Part shown: positions 42,219 to 53,789 of the stretch, piece by piece
How the letters are laid out: every line of letters starts with the position of its first letter
How positions within the stretch are numbered: the first letter of the stretch is position 1
DNA from: Armigeres subalbatus
Lineage: Eukaryota > Arthropoda > Insecta > Diptera > Culicidae
DNA length: 64,000 bases
Direction: 5' to 3'
Assembly: GCF_024139115.2 (NCBI RefSeq)
Contig: NC_085141.1
Span: 177,642,994-177,706,993, forward strand
Position numbers and translations under genes: made by a program
Notes under the pieces: generated by a model
The model's input: only the letters and a program-made list of their open reading frames with translations
Databases searched by the model: none
What the model was told of the DNA's origin: nothing

Positions 42219-43347
42219 CACAGAGAACAGACATACAAGTCCGTTCTCAATCGTGTGTAAGGAATTTAACGGACATTTTGAAACGCAACACAAGTGGCAA
42301 TCACGTGGAGGCGCTGGCATCGCATAGTTTCTCTCATCAAGAAGCTGTCAAAATAGACCATAGACATAAACAACAGATCCTCCTCCTCACTCTGTTTTCA
42401 ATTCCATATGTGATGTTTCTTTCTCACACTACGCAAGCGATTTCTTTGCCATCATGGAGCGCATGAATTGTTTTATGATGAGGGAAGGTCCATTAATTAC
42501 GTAACGCCAAAACGATCATGTATGACACCTCCTCTCTCCTATGTTACACTTTGTATATGAATTAGGTATCTAGATTTTTTGTATAAATTTTCACACTTCA
42601 GGCCACCCCTCTAAGCGTTATGAAATTTATAGATGTTCCCTGAGATGTTTCGTTAAACTTTGTCAAACTTTGTGAACAGCAGCTACCGCCTTTGTTTGTA
42701 TTTTCATTATTGTTACTTCTTCTGAATCTTTACCATCCTTTCCATTAGGCCACAGCCATCGTAACAGCCAGCTGCGAAGCACTAAAAGGATGAAAAGGCC
42801 ATACTTTGTGCTCAAGTATATTCATGATTCTTCAATTTTTCATGTCCCGTTTAGTTATTCAATTCAGGTTGTGTATAAGTAAGAATATAATTAGCATTTC
42901 CGGCAGTAAACAATTATTTGGAACACTATCTCTCTTTGACAGTAGTTAACAATTTTAACTAATCGCAATCTGAAAATACTATTATAAGCATTTATTTATT
43001 AAACAATATGAGAAGTGGCATTAGTAGCAGAAACTTCACTTGGCAATTGAATAAGGTTGTTTGAAGGTACGAAAATGCGTTTTGTAGAGTTTGTTTTTTC
43101 ACCTTTTTGGTTCTATAGTGCATGAAAAATAAACATCAACAGTTATCACGTGCTGGAAGAGGCATGTTTGGTATCATTTTGGCGCGCAATGTTTGTTTGA
43201 TGAAATATGACAGCTAGTACGCATGACGCCATGAATGACACCTAGCGCCACCAAACGACGTATTGCCACAGTCAGTATTCTAATGTACTTTGATTTACAC
43301 AGCTTTTTGAGTAAAATTTGTTCTGGCCTGGATGTCTGTTATCTGTG
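42219..43347. mobile_element. 1.1-kb TIR element with CACAGAGAACAGACAT ends
   Basis: The left end CACAGAGAACAGACAT and inverted right end CACAGATAACAGACAT differ once. Flanking words ATTTGAG and ATTTTAG suggest a 7-8-bp target. The 3' half carries TTACGTAAC-poor AT-rich DNA and no transposase motif. Confidence 0.7.
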
Positions 43348-43559
43348 ATTTTAGGTCGAAAAACGTATCTGTCAAGATACAATTAAGTGGTGGAATTCAA
43401 TGGGATTGTATTAAACAAGTGAGTTGGAAGTCGTTTTTAAGCGAGGTTGCGAATCTTTAGCATGATCATTAGGCTTCTCAGAAGGCATCAGTGAAACGTG
43501 CAATTCAACAAAATACCCAGAATTTGTCTGTGATATCTATCGCACCAGGGGCAGATACT

Positions 43560-43580
43560 TCTAGTCTAGTCTAGTCTACA
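43560..43580. repeat. TCTAG short tandem
   Basis: CTAGTCTAGTCTAGTCTA, three to four units of five bases. Confidence 0.7.
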
Positions 43581-44670
43581 CAATCGCGCAAGGGGCAAAT
43601 GCTTCATACAAAAAGTGTGACGTGGGGGTGAGTGGGGTATAAAATGCTATTTTTGCGTTACGTAATCAATGGATCTTTCCTGCGGTGCGGTTTTCGTTCA
43701 GTGAAGTCTCAGGAATGTTGCTTTCAGCTATGTGGGTTCTCTTTTCGCCAGCGTTTGGAGGGGAGGCACTGTAGCCAGTGTAATAAAAGGTTTAGTTTCC
43801 CATACTAGTTTTCATACAAACTTGAACCGGCTTGCGCTCAACCAGTTTTTGTTCAAATCGATTTTTGGAGGACACTCGGAGCATGGGACAGTATCGAGTG
43901 AGCGTGGTGGTGCTGGGTCGTTTTTTGAACCACCCTACTAATATTGTTTGTTTTTTATAAATACGACTACAATATATGGCAGTTTTTATTGTACCAATAC
44001 TTTCAAAGCTTTGTTTTGGTACTCAACCCACCTTCACCTTAATGTCCTACTGTCAAATTTCAGCTGGATTACTGCCAAATTCTAAATAAATTTGAGTGCG
44101 ATTGTGTTGGTTTTTCACCGCTGTTGTATTTTGTGTTCATATCCGACCATGATTCAATCACAAAAACAATCTTTGAAATGTGAGTTAAAAAGTGACAAGG
44201 GATATTTCAAATAATTTTGTGAATAAACAAATGAATAAATAGATTCAAAATGTTTCATATTTGTAAATTTATTGAGTATTTTCAGAGCGTGATATAATTT
44301 TTTCTCAGTAAAATTAATAATAATATATAATAATTATTTTCTTAGCTTGTCACTAAGTTAACCAAAATGTTCATCGGGAGTTGATAAACGGATGATAAGC
44401 CGTGCAGACAAAATGTCATAAGACGCCTATAAAAGATCAGAGAGCTAGATAAGTACAATATTCATGCAAGGTGGCAACAATTCTAGGGGGGCAATTTAGT
44501 TCTAGGTGGGGCTATAGCGTCCCTTAGCCCCCCTGTAGTTACGCTAATGCATATAATATAGGCTGACCATACGTACCGTATTTAACGGGACAGTCCCGTT
44601 TTTAGACCTTTTTGTGCTGTCCCGTCGTAATCTGAAAATTTATTAATTTGTCCCGTTTTTCATTGATTCT

Positions 44671-47126
44671 ACATTGATCATACATAGAAAGTTTTTTTTT
44701 TGCGTCCTTAGTAGAGAGATTTACAGCCCTAGGCTGGCTCATCTCTTAACAAAGAAAGTGGACGAAACCCATAAACAATAGTGTGAGATGTTATTTTATT
44801 ATTGTTGCTTTTAAAAGAATGCTATCTATGCCGTTCTGTATTTTCCATTGATCGACTTTTCTTAAGGTTTTAAGCAGTTAATGACAACAGGTGCTTCTCC
44901 GGGAGATTTTTCATACAATCAATTATTTTTTCTGCTTATTCCGGAGGCATTGAAATTTGGCCAATTTCATCAGTGGATTGAACGGAATTAGTAACTTGGT
45001 AGACAAGTATTTCCATAAAATCAGGTCACACCTCAACGACAATAAAATTTTCAGATTAAGTTTATTTTCCATTTTTTTTAATCTTCCAAAGTAGGTACTT
45101 CAATTATTTTTTAAAATCTGCTGTATCACATGTTATTCAATCATTTGCTTCTTTTCGAATCGTTCAAAGTCTTTCTGAATAATTCTGAATATTTCGAAAT
45201 CATCCACTGTAAAAAATCAACGGCATAAACAAAATGATTTATAAATCAACTGAACAAAATCGAGTTTAAGGCAGTTTCAAACCGATGGAAACTTTGGTCA
45301 GATTAAAGGGTAGATTTAAGGTTCCCACGTACTTTAAGGCTAGTTCATACATCAGGGACTGCAAATTTCGCTTCCATGTGTGTGGACGAGATTTATGGGA
45401 TTCCGTTATGAAAAATTAGAAATTCGGCTCGATTTAAAATACAATCCGGCGGAAATCTCCGAGAGTCCGAGTAATAAACCAGGCTATAAATTGGCCAGGA
45501 TTTTTTACTTTTCCGCGACGAAATTGCATGAGTCCTGCTTTTTTTTGGGAGTGCATGGGAACAAAATCAAGACAAGATTCCCAAGTTGTGAGGCTTAGCG
45601 TCATTTAAATCAATTTCGATCAATAAGGACTGTAAATTGATTAGATTGGTACTTTGACTATTGTTTGTTATGCTCAAATGTACAGAATTGGAACAATTTT
45701 TGATATTGGTCAATAAAAAAACCTAAAGCATAAGCATGTCTAAGTGTAGATTAAAATAAATATTCAAAATTCTCCTATTTTTTGTTATATTGAAAGATGC
45801 GTAATTCTCTATTCCTCGTGTTTTTATCCGCGTCCCATTAAAGAGTAAAATATTTGTATTTTAGTATTTTTCCACCTCGGAGACGAGCCAGCCTCGGGCT
45901 GAAAGTCTCCTTAAAAAAGACAAAAAAAAAAATTTCCACGACTAACTTAATAGAATAGAAGGTTATGGTGGTGAGTGATTCACTCTAAACCCATAAATTT
46001 TGAAATTTCCACAGCTCTTGAATTTTATCACAAGGTTTTCGACATGTTCCGTTTTGCAAAAGCGTTTGTCCTGTGTTTTCACTAAATCATTACATTAATT
46101 AATGATTTGGGTGTATTACTTCTACGTGAAGTTAAACGATTTACAATGATATGGAAATGCTAATATCATCATCTTCCAAACTTAGACGTACATGTTCATG
46201 ATATAATTAGAGGTGAAAGTATTACTCGCTTTCAAATCGACTTCTATAAAAACATTCTTCATGCCTGCCATATCCTAACGGAACTATCAATTCTATACTT
46301 TCGCCTCTAATTCTATCATGAACATGTACGTCTAAGTTTGGAAGATGATATTAGCATTTCCATATCATTCTAAATTACATATTTTAGTCTTAGGTTACAA
46401 TATTGTGTAATAGAAATAATTGTACAATTAGGTGTTTCTACTGTAGATAACCGGACGATTGCAAAATACTGTTTTAATTTTGATTTGGACATTCTGAAGT
46501 CAATGGCATTATTATTATACACCCGATTCTTTTTTTACACGGGGGATACGTTCCGTGTGAAAAAGAGTTTCAGTTCAAAATTAGAAAATTCGTATAAATA
46601 TTTTTTTTATGATTTCTCGATGAATCATGTAAAATGGAGCAACTTTGCAAAAATTTTGTATGGGATTTTTTTTTAGACGGCCGTGTAAAAAAAATCCGTG
46701 TAAAAACAGAATCGGGTGTACATATAGCCATCATTTGGTTCAAGGGACAATACTTCGCATAACTTGATCGGTGATAATTTGTTGAAAATATTTGGCGTTG
46801 ACGTTGCCATGGTGTGCCTGTGACGGTTATTAACGAAAAAAAATGTCCATCCATTCTGAACTCGCCTTTCGAAAGATATAATATCCAGGCATTTGCTTTG
46901 AAAATTTCAAAATATTTCATCTAGGGAATCGAAAGTTATAGCAGTTACAAATTTATTGATTTTTGCGTACGATATTTCACTAATATGCAACCATATATAC
47001 CGTAAATTTCCTCCTGATTACATCCAAATAAATTATCATCAAATATGCAATTTGCAACCTCAACCAACTATAACCTAAAACCTATTCTTTGAATAATAGA
47101 AAAAAAAATAACAAAGGATGTTAGAG
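44671..47126. repeat. 2.4-kb direct repeat, copy R1
   Basis: ACATTGATCATACATAGAAAG to AACAAAGGATGTTAGAG is present almost unchanged at 50749-53177. Inside: CCCTAGGCTGGCTCATCTC near the start and GAGACGAGCCAGCCTCGGGC at 45888, approximate inverse ends of an inner element. There is also a 74-base palindrome arm pair (46148-46221 with 46296-46370) and a small TIR element (46518-46720). The copy ends abruptly where integrase sequence begins. Confidence 0.85.
46518..46720. mobile_element. MITE with TACACCCGATTCT ends inside R1
   Basis: TACACCCGATTCT then TTTTTACACGG is mirrored by CCGTGTAAAAACAGAATCGGGTGTA. The same unit sits at 52579-52772 in R2 with small deletions in the T-tracts. Confidence 0.75.
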
Positions 47127-47664
47127 CCCTTTGCCAAGAACCCGGTCTGGAAAACAATATATCCTCGTTATTATGGATCTTTTCAGTAAATGGACCCAAT
47201 TACACGCATGTCCTAAAATCTCCGTATCTTCCTTGAAGGTCATTCTGCAGGATCACTGGTTTTATCGGAACTCAGTTCCGTCTATTTTGTTATCAGACAA
47301 CGCTAGCACGTTTTTATCGAAAGAGTTTGGGGCTTTACTGGAGAGGTTTGGAGTGAAACACTGGCTAACGACCAGGTATCACTCACAAGCCAATCCAGTA
47401 GAACGCGTTAATCGTTCGATAAATACGGCTATCAGATCTTATGCCAGGGAAGACCAGAGATCATGGGACTGTAAACTATCCGAAATAGAGCTTATGATTA
47501 ACTCAACCATCCATTCTGCTACCGGTTATTCACCTTTCATGGTTACTCGAGGGCAGGAAGTAATAGTGGACGGCGGGGACTATAATCGTTTCGAAAACGA
47601 GGACGAGCAAACCCTCGAGGCACGAATGGCCAGGCTAAAAGCAGCACCGATTACCGGTCGGTAA
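47127..47664 (+). pseudogene. Ty3/gypsy integrase core, 5'-truncated
   Basis: The open frame begins at the R1 junction without an ATG, with PLPRTRSGKQYILVIMD, the usual entry to the integrase catalytic core. The DDE triad can be read: Asp in VIMDLFSKW, Asp in ILLSDNASTF and Glu in ANPVERVNRSI, with the helix text of Ty3/gypsy integrases between (YHSQANPVERVN). It continues through ELMINSTIHSATGYSPF, the standard gypsy ending of the core, and stops at 47664 shortly after, so the C-terminal DNA-binding domain is missing. The HHCC zinc finger and everything upstream in pol are absent. Strand is opposite to the gag and LTR next to it, so this is either a separate element or an inverted piece. Confidence 0.85.
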
Positions 47665-47884
47665 AGATTGATATTAGACGAGTTGTTTTGTGCTATTGGT
47701 GGTAGAGCTTCTGACTCTGACCACCAAGGCTGTTGAATTGCTCCAGCCCTGTTCCTCGAACCAGTCCAACACGGATTCTATGGAGGTGGTTGACGAGCTG
47801 GAGCCAAGAATTGAAAAAAAATTGTCTCTTGAAATTCTGAAGGCAGAGTGAACGTCACTGTCGGTTCAGTTCTAGTTAACTCCC

Positions 47885-48856
47885 CTAGTCCCCTGTTTCG
47901 AACAACTCAGGTATGACATCTGATAGGAATGGACTCGAAGTATTGAAAAATTGGCCCCTAGCTGCAACACTGTGAGATATTGGAGCTTGTGAGGTACCAG
48001 GTAGTTGTGTCGAAGACGGCGGTGGAAAAGGTATGCTCTGACTAATGGCAGTTGTCACATACGTCGAAGATCTCGAGAAAGACCGTGCAACTGTTGTGGC
48101 GACGGGATACTCGTTTTCAAGATCGGTACAATTAGACGTCGCCACGGGATCGACTAGAATGTCGGAAATCTCAAACTCGTTCAGAGAGGTCGACTTTCGA
48201 GTTCGGAGCTCCGTTTTTAGATCTCTTACTTCCGTAGTTAAGCTCTTAAACAAATCAGAAAATTCCTTCATTGCAAACGTGAAATCCTGCTTCGTAACAT
48301 ATTTGGATTTAGTTCGTTTGGGTTTTGTGCCAGTGTATGGCACTGATGAAGCCGGCCTCAATGCGGCCGCTCCTTGTGGGGATTCATTTCCACTTGAAGT
48401 GGAAGACTCATCTCCGAAAAAACTATGTTCATTCCAAAAATGATCGGCGAATAAGGCGATGACCTCCTGATACGATTCAGTACACTTGGTCGCTAAGTCG
48501 CCAGTACAATGATTTTTTATCAGAGCCAAGCGGTGGCCTAAATGAAGAAGTCTTGCCCTACAGTGTCCACTATTCTTGTGCTTATTTGTTAGAATTTGCC
48601 TAATTTCTTGGAAAATTTTCAAGCAGTAATTGTAATCTACCTCCGGATCATGATCAAACTCTAAGATGTTCTCATGGCCCTCTCTTTCCTGTTTTAGAAT
48701 CTCTTTCAACCTACGTCGGCGTTTACAGCGGGATTCGTCATCGGGGATCGCGATATTTCGAAGGAGCAATTCGTAATCCAACTCACCAGCGGTTAGGTGA
48801 TCGACGCGCAGCGTACGGTAAACGGAACAGAATGTTTCTCCGGAGAATCGCGGCAT
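47885..48856 (-). CDS. Gag-like protein of an LTR retrotransposon (323 aa)
   Basis: An intact 323-codon frame on the minus strand with ATG at 48856. The N-terminal part (about residues 1-60) has RVDHLTAGELDYELLLRNIA, then KRRRRLKEILKQE, a helix pair of the kind that opens many arthropod gypsy gag proteins. Residues 70-135 are helical and may be the capsid-like part (YCLKIFQEIRQILTNKHK). The rest is Ser/Thr/Pro-rich with a basic KPKRTKSKYVTKQ patch. No CCHC zinc knuckle is seen, so the nucleocapsid end may lie in another frame or be lost. Assignment rests mostly on context: a primer-binding site lies 425 bases upstream on the same strand, followed outward by a TG...CA LTR. No protease or reverse transcriptase follows downstream. 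Confidence 0.6.
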   Translation of the reverse strand: MPRFSGETFCSVYRTLRVDHLTAGELDYELLLRNIAIPDDESRCKRRRRLKEILKQEREGHENILEFDHDPEVDYNYCLKIFQEIRQILTNKHKNSGHCRARLLHLGHRLALIKNHCTGDLATKCTESYQEVIALFADHFWNEHSFFGDESSTSSGNESPQGAAALRPASSVPYTGTKPKRTKSKYVTKQDFTFAMKEFSDLFKSLTTEVRDLKTELRTRKSTSLNEFEISDILVDPVATSNCTDLENEYPVATTVARSFSRSSTYVTTAISQSIPFPPPSSTQLPGTSQAPISHSVAARGQFFNTSSPFLSDVIPELFETGD

Positions 48857-49280
48857 TGTTCAACGATCGATTTCTTTGCCTGAATAAAGATGTAACTTGG
48901 GGTGGGATGTATCCTAGTTGAATGGAGCGTATCCGTTTCTGGAATCAACAGCAGTCGCTCACAATCTCAATGACGCGTGTTGCGAATGGATGTATGGATT
49001 TTTTTTTTGCTATCTGGGATCGCGATCGAATCTTTTTTCTTCGGATATTCACCTCGATTGTAGTTCGATTACCAATTTCAACACTCGCGAACGCGGATAT
49101 TACTCTCACCAGCCAAACACGAAACCTTTTTTTTTTTTTTTAAGCGAGACGAAATCCAACTTGAGCGAATTTTTTTGATTGATTGCGAGAAAATGCGATT
49201 TTCGCGAAAACTCCCCCACACCTCAAAAGAAAAAATATCACAAGAATATTTTTCCTTGCTGGGAAACTTCCAGAATTTTA
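48857..49280 (-). other. Leader between PBS and gag
   Basis: Non-coding on the minus strand; a T12-13 tract lies at about 49129-49141. Plus-strand frames here are shadows. Confidence 0.5.
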
Positions 49281-49292
49281 CGTTGGGCGCCA
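49281..49292 (-). promoter_or_regulatory. Retrotransposon primer-binding site (TGGCGCCCAACG)
   Basis: On the minus strand the LTR end ATCA is followed by TT and then TGGCGCCCAACG, the site complementary to a tRNA-Lys 3' end used by many gypsy elements. This fixes the element orientation and LTR boundary. Confidence 0.8.
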
Positions 49293-49294
49293 AA

Positions 49295-50748
49295 TGATAC
49301 CGTTTCTGGTACGGCCTCTTGCCCTCGAGGAACTGCCGACAGGTCCTAGAAGAGGAACCGTCCTAAACCCCAGACTACTGGTCTATAGCCAACGGTAGTC
49401 AACGGGGTGGGCACGCAAGGCCTCTTTTAGTCCTCGAGTCCCAGGGTCGATGGAGGTTATGGGGAGGTTTTCGGACTAGCTAAAATCGGAAGCTTGGAGG
49501 TTAGGTTACAAACAGTTTACTCACGGTAAGTATGGGGGTGACAATGGCAGACTGCCTACAAGGCCAACTTGCTGCTCGACGGCGTGTACGAATCGCCGAT
49601 GACGATGTGGGTCTCGACTCGATAGATTAGCCGACGGGGCGTGGTTCGGTCGACTGATGACAGGACAGCGCGGGCTGGTAGATGACGATGGTCGCAGGAT
49701 TCTCCACCGCAAACGTCGCTAGGTTTGATCGCTTGGCTTGGCTTGCTGATTCGGCCGCCGGACGGCGTGGCCGTCGGAATGGGTGACGGGTAACGTTTTC
49801 TCGATGTGCTGCCGGATGCCCAAGATGGGTCGACGGATGGTGGAACTCGCTGGATTTCCGATGGTTCGGTCGCCGGATAACGGATGGCGTTGTACTCGGT
49901 AGCTATGGCCGACGGGTAACCCTCACACGATTTGTCGGCGGAGCGGAGGTCGACAGATGGCGCAACACGCCGAATTGCCGGCGGACGGTTCGGCCGACGG
50001 ATGGCGTGACTCGTCGGAATGGCCGACGGATGGAACGATGCGGAACTCGCAGGTTTGCCGATGAATGGATCGGCCTACGGATGGCGTGACTCGTCGGAAT
50101 GGCCGACGGATGGCGTGACTCGTCGGAATGGCCGACGGATGGCGTGACTCGTCGGAATGGCCGACGGATGGAACGATGCGGAACTCGCAGGTTTGCCGAT
50201 GAATGGATCGGCCGGTTGGAATGGCGTTGTCTTTGCACGACTTGTGGACGAATCTCCGAAAAAAACACTTCGAGTTGCCGATGTACGGTTCGCCCGACTG
50301 ATGGCGTGATTCGCCGGAATGGCCGACGATGCGCGCACTTGTCCAACGGACGGCAAAAAACTCCAATTTAGCAACCGGTTTTGGAAAACGTGCCGGCTCT
50401 CCAGCCCACAAAACTTTTCACTTGTACTTTTTCTTCTCGGAGGGAAATCTTCCTCGAACTAGCCACTTTGACTGCCGAAAACCAAGAGAAAGACCTCATC
50501 ACATTCTTCGTTCCCGCTACTTCGGTTTGGCATCGTCCACATTCCCATCCGTTCCGCTTGCCACATTTCTAGCATCCCAGCTACCACGTATGTATACATT
50601 TTGCTACCAAGCAAAATTGCACCCACCAGAGCAAACAGTGTTCTGAACCGACCCTCTTCACTTTTGGCAGTTAGCAAGTTTTATGAAAGTCGCAGTCAAA
50701 ATTATTCTCGCATATATATTTGTTTATTTGTAACGCTTGACGGTTACA
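49295..50748 (-). mobile_element. 5' LTR of the gypsy-like element (minus)
   Basis: On the minus strand it starts TGTAACCGTCAAGCG (at 50748) and ends GGTATCA (at 49295), 1454 bases, with the PBS directly after. GTAACGCTTGACGGTTACA at its outer edge is itself an imperfect palindrome. No matching 3' LTR exists in the window, so the element is incomplete. The outer boundary coincides exactly with the start of direct repeat R2. Confidence 0.7.
49980..50215. repeat. 29-bp minisatellite in the LTR
   Basis: GGATGGCGTGACTCGTCGGA repeats with a 29-base period at 50079-50165. A longer variant (GAACGATGCGGAACTCGCAG) at 50030 and 50167 gives a 137-base higher-order unit. Diverged CCGACGG units extend to 49740 and 50330. 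Open frames on both strands here are repeat translations. Confidence 0.85.
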
Positions 50749-53177
50749 ACATTGATCATACATAGAAAGTGTTTTTTTTTTTGCCTCCTTAGTAGAGAGA
50801 TTTACAGCCCTAGGCTGGCTCATCTCTCAACAAAGAAAGTGGACGAAACCCATAAACAATAGTGTGAGATGTTATTTTATTATTGTTGCTTTTAAAAGAA
50901 TGCTATCTATGCCGTTCTGTATTTTCCATTGATTCACTTTTCTTAGGGTTTTAAGCAGTTAATGACAACAGGTGCTTCTCCGGGAGATTTATCATACAAT
51001 CAATTATTTTTTCTGCTTATTCCGGAGGCATAAAAATTTGGCCAATTTCATCAGTGGATTGAACGGAATTAGCAACTTGGTAGACAAGTATTTCCATAAA
51101 ATCAGGTCACACCTCAACGACAATATAATTTTCAGATTAAGTTTATTTTCCATTTTTTTTTAATCTTCCAAAGTAGGTACTTCAATTATTTTTTCAAATC
51201 TGCTGTACCACATGTTGTTCAATCATTTGCTTCTTTTCGAATCATTCAAAGTCTTTCTGAATAATTCTGAATATTTCGAAATCATCCACTGTAAAAAATC
51301 AACGGCATGAAAAAAATAATTTATAAATCAACTGAACAAAATCGAGTTTAAGGCAGTTTCAAACCGAGGAAAGCTTTGGTCGGAAACGTGCTTTAAGGCT
51401 AGTTCATACATCAGGGACTGCAAATTTCGCTCCCATGTGTGTGGATGAGATTTATGGAATTCCGTTATGAAAAATTAGAAATTCGGCTCGATTTAAAATA
51501 CAATCCGGCGGAAATCTCCGAGAGTCCGAGTAATAAACCAGGCTATAAATTGGCCAGGATTTTATACTTTTCCGCGACGAAATTGCATGAGTCCTGCTTT
51601 TTTTGGGAGTGCATGGGAACAAAATCAATTGACAAGATTCCCAAGTTGTGAGGCTTAGCGTCATTTAAATCAATTTCGACCAATAAGGACTGTAAATTGA
51701 TTAGATTGGTACTTTGACTATTGTTTGTTATGCTCAAATGTACAGAATTGGAACAATTTTTGATATTGGTCAATAAAAAAACCTAAAGCATAAGCATGTC
51801 TAAGTGTAGATTAAAATAAATATTCAAAATTCTCCAATTTTTTGTTATATTGAAAGATGCGTAATTTTCTATTCCTTCGTGTTTTTGTCCGCGTCCCATT
51901 AAAGAGTAAAATATTTGTATTTTAGAATTTTTCCACCTCGGAGACGAGCCAGCCTCGGGCTGAAAGTCTCCTTAAAAAAGACAAAAAAAAAAAATTACAC
52001 AACTAACTTAATAGAATAGAAGGTTATGGTGGTGAGTGATTCACTCTAAACCCATAAATTTTGAAATTTCCACAGCTCTTGAATTTTATCACAAGGTTTT
52101 CGACATGTCCCGTTTTGCAAAAGCGTTTGTCCCGTGTTTTCACTAAATCATTACATTAATTAATGATTTGGGTGTATTACTTCTACGTGAAGTTAAACGA
52201 TTTACAATGATATGGAAATGCTAATATCATCATCTTCCAAACTTAGACGTACATGTTCATGATATTATTAGAGGTGAAAGTATTACTCGCTTTCAAATCG
52301 ACTTCTATAAAAACATTCTTCATGCCTGCCATATCCTAACGGAACTATCAATTCTATACTTTCGCCTCTAATTCTATCATGAACATGTACGTCTAAGTTT
52401 GGAAGATGATATTAGCATTTCCATATCATTCTAAATTACATATTTTAGTCTTAGGTTACAATATTGTGTTATAGAAATAATTGTACAATTAGGTGTTTCT
52501 ACTGTAGATAACCGGACGATTGCAAAATACTGTTTTAATTTTGATTTGGACATACTGAAGTCAATGGCATTATTATTATACACCCGATTCTTTTTTACAC
52601 GGGGATACGTTCCGTGTGAAAAGAGTTTCAGTTCAAAATTAGAAAATTCGTATAAATATTTTTTATGATTTCTCGATGAAACATGTAAAATGGAGCAACT
52701 TTGCAAAAATTTGGATGGGATTTTTTTTAGACGGCCGTGTAAAAAAATCCGTGTAAAACAGAATCCGGTGTACATATAGCCATCATTTGGTTCAAGGGAC
52801 AATACTTCGCATAACTTGATCGGTGATAATTTGTTGAAAATATTTGGCGTTGACGTTGCCATGGTGTGCCTGTGACGGTTATTAACGAAAAAAATGTCCA
52901 TCCATTCTGAACTCGCCTTTCGAAAGATATAATATCCAGGCGTCTGCTATGAAAATTTCAAAATATTTCATCTAGGGAATCGAAAGTTATAGCAGTTACA
53001 AATTTAATGATTTTTGCGTACGATATTTCACTAATATGCAACCATATATACCGTAAATTTCCTCCTGATTACATCCAAATAAATTATCATCAAATATGCA
53101 ATTTGCAACCTCAACCAACTGTAACCTAAAACTTATTCTTTGAATAATAGAAAAAAAAATAACAAAGGATGTTAGAG
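50749..53177. repeat. 2.4-kb direct repeat, copy R2
   Basis: Same orientation as R1 (44671-47126), differing by scattered substitutions and small indels. Unlike R1 it continues beyond GGATGTTAGAG into a foldback, and its last 320 bases are repeated in inverse at 54958-55277. Confidence 0.85.
52579..52772. mobile_element. MITE with TACACCCGATTCT ends inside R2
   Basis: Counterpart of 46518-46720; the right end reads GAATCCGGTGTA, with one base changed. Confidence 0.75.
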
Positions 53178-53789
53178 ATAATATTGTTCTAATGTCAATG
53201 ACAAAATAGACAATACAGTATTCAAATTACAGAATTATTGCACTTCAATCTCCTAATCATACCAAAGTGTGAATATTGTCTATGACAGACAAGTAACTTC
53301 ACTCTGTATTATGATTCTGCTTTTATTAAATATGATAATAGTTGGTAACATAGAATACCGCGCTGAAACAATTTTGTCTTTCATGGGTACTGGGTAGTTA
53401 GTAAGACTAGTAACCAACATTTAAACAACAATGTGCATCATTTGTTGCCTGTTATACAACCATCATCCAGTTCGATTCAAGCAGTGGTACAAAAACCACT
53501 GTTCTATTTGGGAAAAAATGGGAAAGGCTAGATCACACGAGGAAAACCGCCTTTTCCGAGAACGGTAGACGGAAAAAGCATATATGCCCCACTTCGGAAC
53601 GTCTCAACAATTTAACTGACTTGTTGAGCTACGATGCATTTACTTCATAAATTAATGCATTTACTACATAAATTAACTGACACAGGGAATACTAGTATCC
53701 GACTTGGAACTAGAAGAGGGAAACCATCGCATTTCTATAAAGCCAGGTAATAAAATGAGAGATTTTAAAAGACTGAAACTATTTAAGAA

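Larger units (their letters stand above)
41753..43421. mobile_element. Hairpin element, copy 2, twice interrupted
   Basis: Starts GATAAGAAAATTATTTTGAG exactly as copy 1. Flanked by the exact 16-mer AGTTGGAAGTCGTTTT (41737-41752, 43422-43437). Its sequence is split by the TTAA MITE (41814-42078) and by a 1.1-kb element (42219-43347); removing both restores the palindrome seen in copy 1, apart from a small deletion near the right end. Confidence 0.8.
41461..43937. mobile_element. 2.5-kb TIR element (AGGGTGGNTCAAAAAA ends)
   Basis: The left end CAGGGTGGCTCAAAAAA and the inverse of the right end, TAGGGTGGTTCAAAAAA, differ at two bases. Flanks are CTAATAAA and CTAATATT (first six equal). It hosts hairpin element copy 2. 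43690-43930 holds a plus-strand frame without known motif. Confidence 0.6.
37751..44549. mobile_element. 6.8-kb hAT-like unit with nested insertions
   Basis: Left end CATTGGCGTAACTA followed by a G-tract; right end is the inverse of CATTAGCGTAACTACAGGGG. Flanks CATGTAAT (37743-37750) and CATATAAT (44550-44557) match at 7 of 8 bases. The termini resemble those of the GGAATTCC element (CATGGGCGTAGCCAG), so the two belong together. Inside are a tandem repeat, an RTE scrap and at least four further elements. No transposase was seen. Confidence 0.65.

Noticed and set aside
47131..47133. TTG at 47131 as the start codon of the integrase frame
   Set aside because: The frame is open to the left up to the R1 junction; this is a truncated polyprotein piece without a real start.
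49980..50215. CRISPR-like array
   Set aside because: Units are contiguous 29-base tandem copies without unique spacers, in a eukaryotic LTR.
45380..51651. Frames of about 70 codons present in both R1 and R2 (45380-45598, 51439-51651)
   Set aside because: The copies differ by a frame-changing indel near the C terminus, so there is no sign of protein constraint.
44671..53177. R1 and R2 as the two LTRs of one retrotransposon
   Set aside because: The PBS at 49281-49292 and the TG...CA borders define a different 1.45-kb LTR. R1/R2 contain MITEs and palindromes and do not start or end TG/CA.
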